Positions 51,843 through 52,746 of a DNA stretch of 52,746 nt are shown piece after piece. The position numbers and the translations under genes were made by a program. Source of the stretch: a bacterium (GTDB lineage Bacteria > Armatimonadota > Chthonomonadetes > Chthonomonadales > JAMCWF01); assembly GCA_021842405.1 (NCBI GenBank), contig JAKBZR010000002.1, positions 1 through 52,746 of the forward strand, in the 5' to 3' direction. The notes under the pieces are model-generated. The model was not told the DNA's origin. It saw only the letters and a program-made list of their open reading frames with translations, and ran no database searches. The first letter of the stretch is position 1; every line of letters starts with the position of its first letter.

Positions 51843-52746
51843 TGCAATGTTGTAATAATGACCAAACAGTATCGGCAATCATCGTAAGCTACAATACGCG
51901 ACATCATCTCGAACTTTGCCTGAATGCATTATTGCCCCAAATGCATCCCGGCGATGAGGCAATTGTAGTGGACAACGGGTCAACCGACGGCAGCCTCGAA
52001 ATGTTAAATCATCAGATCCCCTCAATAAAGGTATTATCGCTCGCTGAAAATATAGGTTATGCTGCCGCTAATAATTGCGCCTTCTCGGTCGCAAGCGGCG
52101 ATTTTGTGTTGTTATTGAATAGTGACGCCTACCTGTTTCCGGATTGCCTGGACCGGCTGCGGGAGGTTCTGTCGCTTCACCCTCAAGCAGCGGCCGCTGG
52201 CCCGAAGCTCCTCAATTCCGATGGCTCAATTCAGCCCTCTTGTTTTCCGATCCCGAGTCCGGCTCGATCCTGGCTTGAAAACTTTTGGATGCTACGACGA
52301 TTGGAAAATCATCCGGCATCGCTCGATCCTCTTGTTGTGGAGTCGGTAACCGGCGCGGTCATGCTGATCCGCCGAACTGCGCTAGAGGAAATCGGCTGGT
52401 TTGACGAGCGCTTCTTCCTCTATGCGGAAGAGGCCGACTGGTGTATGCGCTGCCGCCGGCTAAACCGACTGATCCTTTATGTATCCTCAGCCGAGGCGGT
52501 GCACGATGAAGGGGCGAGCGGCGGCGTCAACTCAATGTTCGTGCGATCCACCTTTTATCTCAGCCTGGATCGGTTTTTCCTGAAATGGTATGGCTGGCCC
52601 GGATTCGTTCAGTTGCGGATCTCGATGGCGATCGGCTGTCTATTGAGATTGCCCTTTTGGTGCGCCGCCTGGCTTGTAATACCCAGCCGGCGCCCGACTG
52701 CCTTAAAGAAAATCAAGCTGAGAGCCTGGCTGCTGGTACGGCAAAC
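51842..52746 (+). CDS. GT2-family glycosyltransferase, 5' part (runs off right edge)
   Basis: Not in the track because the stop is outside the window. ATG 51842 shares its A with the previous TGA. The 301 codons are open. GT-A motifs are VSAIIVSYNTRHHLELCLNA, AIVVDNGSTDGSLEML, SLAENIGYAAANNCAFSV, LLLNSDAYLFPDCLDRL (metal site), VESVTGAVMLIRRTALEEIG and WFDERFFLYAEEADWCMRCR. It is the second GT2 of the rhamnosyltransferase-like branch in the locus. A C-terminal membrane-associated stretch (LLRLPFWCAAWLVIP) begins before the edge. Confidence 0.9.
   Translation, partial: MQCCNNDQTVSAIIVSYNTRHHLELCLNALLPQMHPGDEAIVVDNGSTDGSLEMLNHQIPSIKVLSLAENIGYAAANNCAFSVASGDFVLLLNSDAYLFPDCLDRLREVLSLHPQAAAAGPKLLNSDGSIQPSCFPIPSPARSWLENFWMLRRLENHPASLDPLVVESVTGAVMLIRRTALEEIGWFDERFFLYAEEADWCMRCRRLNRLILYVSSAEAVHDEGASGGVNSMFVRSTFYLSLDRFFLKWYGWPGFVQLRISMAIGCLLRLPFWCAAWLVIPSRRPTALKKIKLRAWLLVRQ

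Noticed and set aside
1-52746. CRISPR array, phage or defence-system genes
   Set aside because: No regularly spaced repeats, no cas-like proteins and no recognised nuclease or phage structural genes were seen; the window is metabolic and surface-related.

Overview
This 52.7 kb window comes from a free-living, diderm (Gram-negative-type) bacterium with a large carbohydrate-active and surface-polysaccharide gene content. The evidence is an LptD-type outer-membrane protein next to an LptF/G permease, a Wza/Wzz export pair, and H-X9-DG-type pilin-like proteins carrying the N-terminal signature [20 protein letters not shown] followed by FPVFAQAR. That signature, with the hybrid GntR-HTH/LacI-effector regulator, suggests Armatimonadota or a close relative. 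This taxonomic call is an inference from remembered family features, not a search.

Layout. 1-1016: 5' part of a GH38 alpha-mannosidase leaving the left edge. 1.3-6.0 kb (minus): lptD, lptF/G, a PHP hydrolase and a small exported barrel-like protein. 6.2-6.4 kb: a miniature transposable element with a perfect 8-bp target duplication. 6.5-8.5 kb: a Tat-exported clan-A glycosidase. 8.7-10.3 kb (minus): acr3 and arsR with a clear promoter and operator. 10.8-12.5 kb: NagB-like isomerase plus PIG-L deacetylase. 12.55-13.10 kb: a self-contained two-gene cassette of unknown small proteins with its own promoter and terminator. 13.2-16.8 kb (minus): two PilZ proteins, an MFS exporter, a GNAT and tRNA-Pro. 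16.9-26.8 kb (plus): purL, purF, an unknown anchored protein, purM, a HAD phosphatase, a DUF4350 protein, a MoxR ATPase and a GT4.

27.0-30.7 kb (minus): two tandem cassettes, each an H-X9-DG pilin-like gene followed by a small single-membrane-span gene, preceded by the GntR/LacI-type regulator. 30.7-39.1 kb (plus): solute-binding lipoprotein, two sugar permeases, an exported parallel beta-helix protein and an exported six-hairpin glycosidase; this looks like a polysaccharide depolymerisation and uptake operon controlled by the divergent regulator. 39.2-42.2 kb (minus): pilC and pilB. 42.6-52.7 kb (plus): an exopolysaccharide locus (Wzz, Wza, Wzx, at least five glycosyltransferases, one methyltransferase) that runs off the right edge. 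No polymerase (Wzy) is seen inside the window.

Most interesting are the miniature element family (two near-complete copies and one solo end; one copy seems to have replaced the C-terminus of a glycosyltransferase gene), the duplicated pilin plus small-membrane-protein cassette with a 68-bp perfectly identical block, and the autonomous two-gene cassette at 12.55-13.10 kb. Start codons were re-chosen from the ORF track wherever a better ribosome binding site, signal peptide or operator decided the matter. Two edge genes absent from the track were read directly from the sequence.
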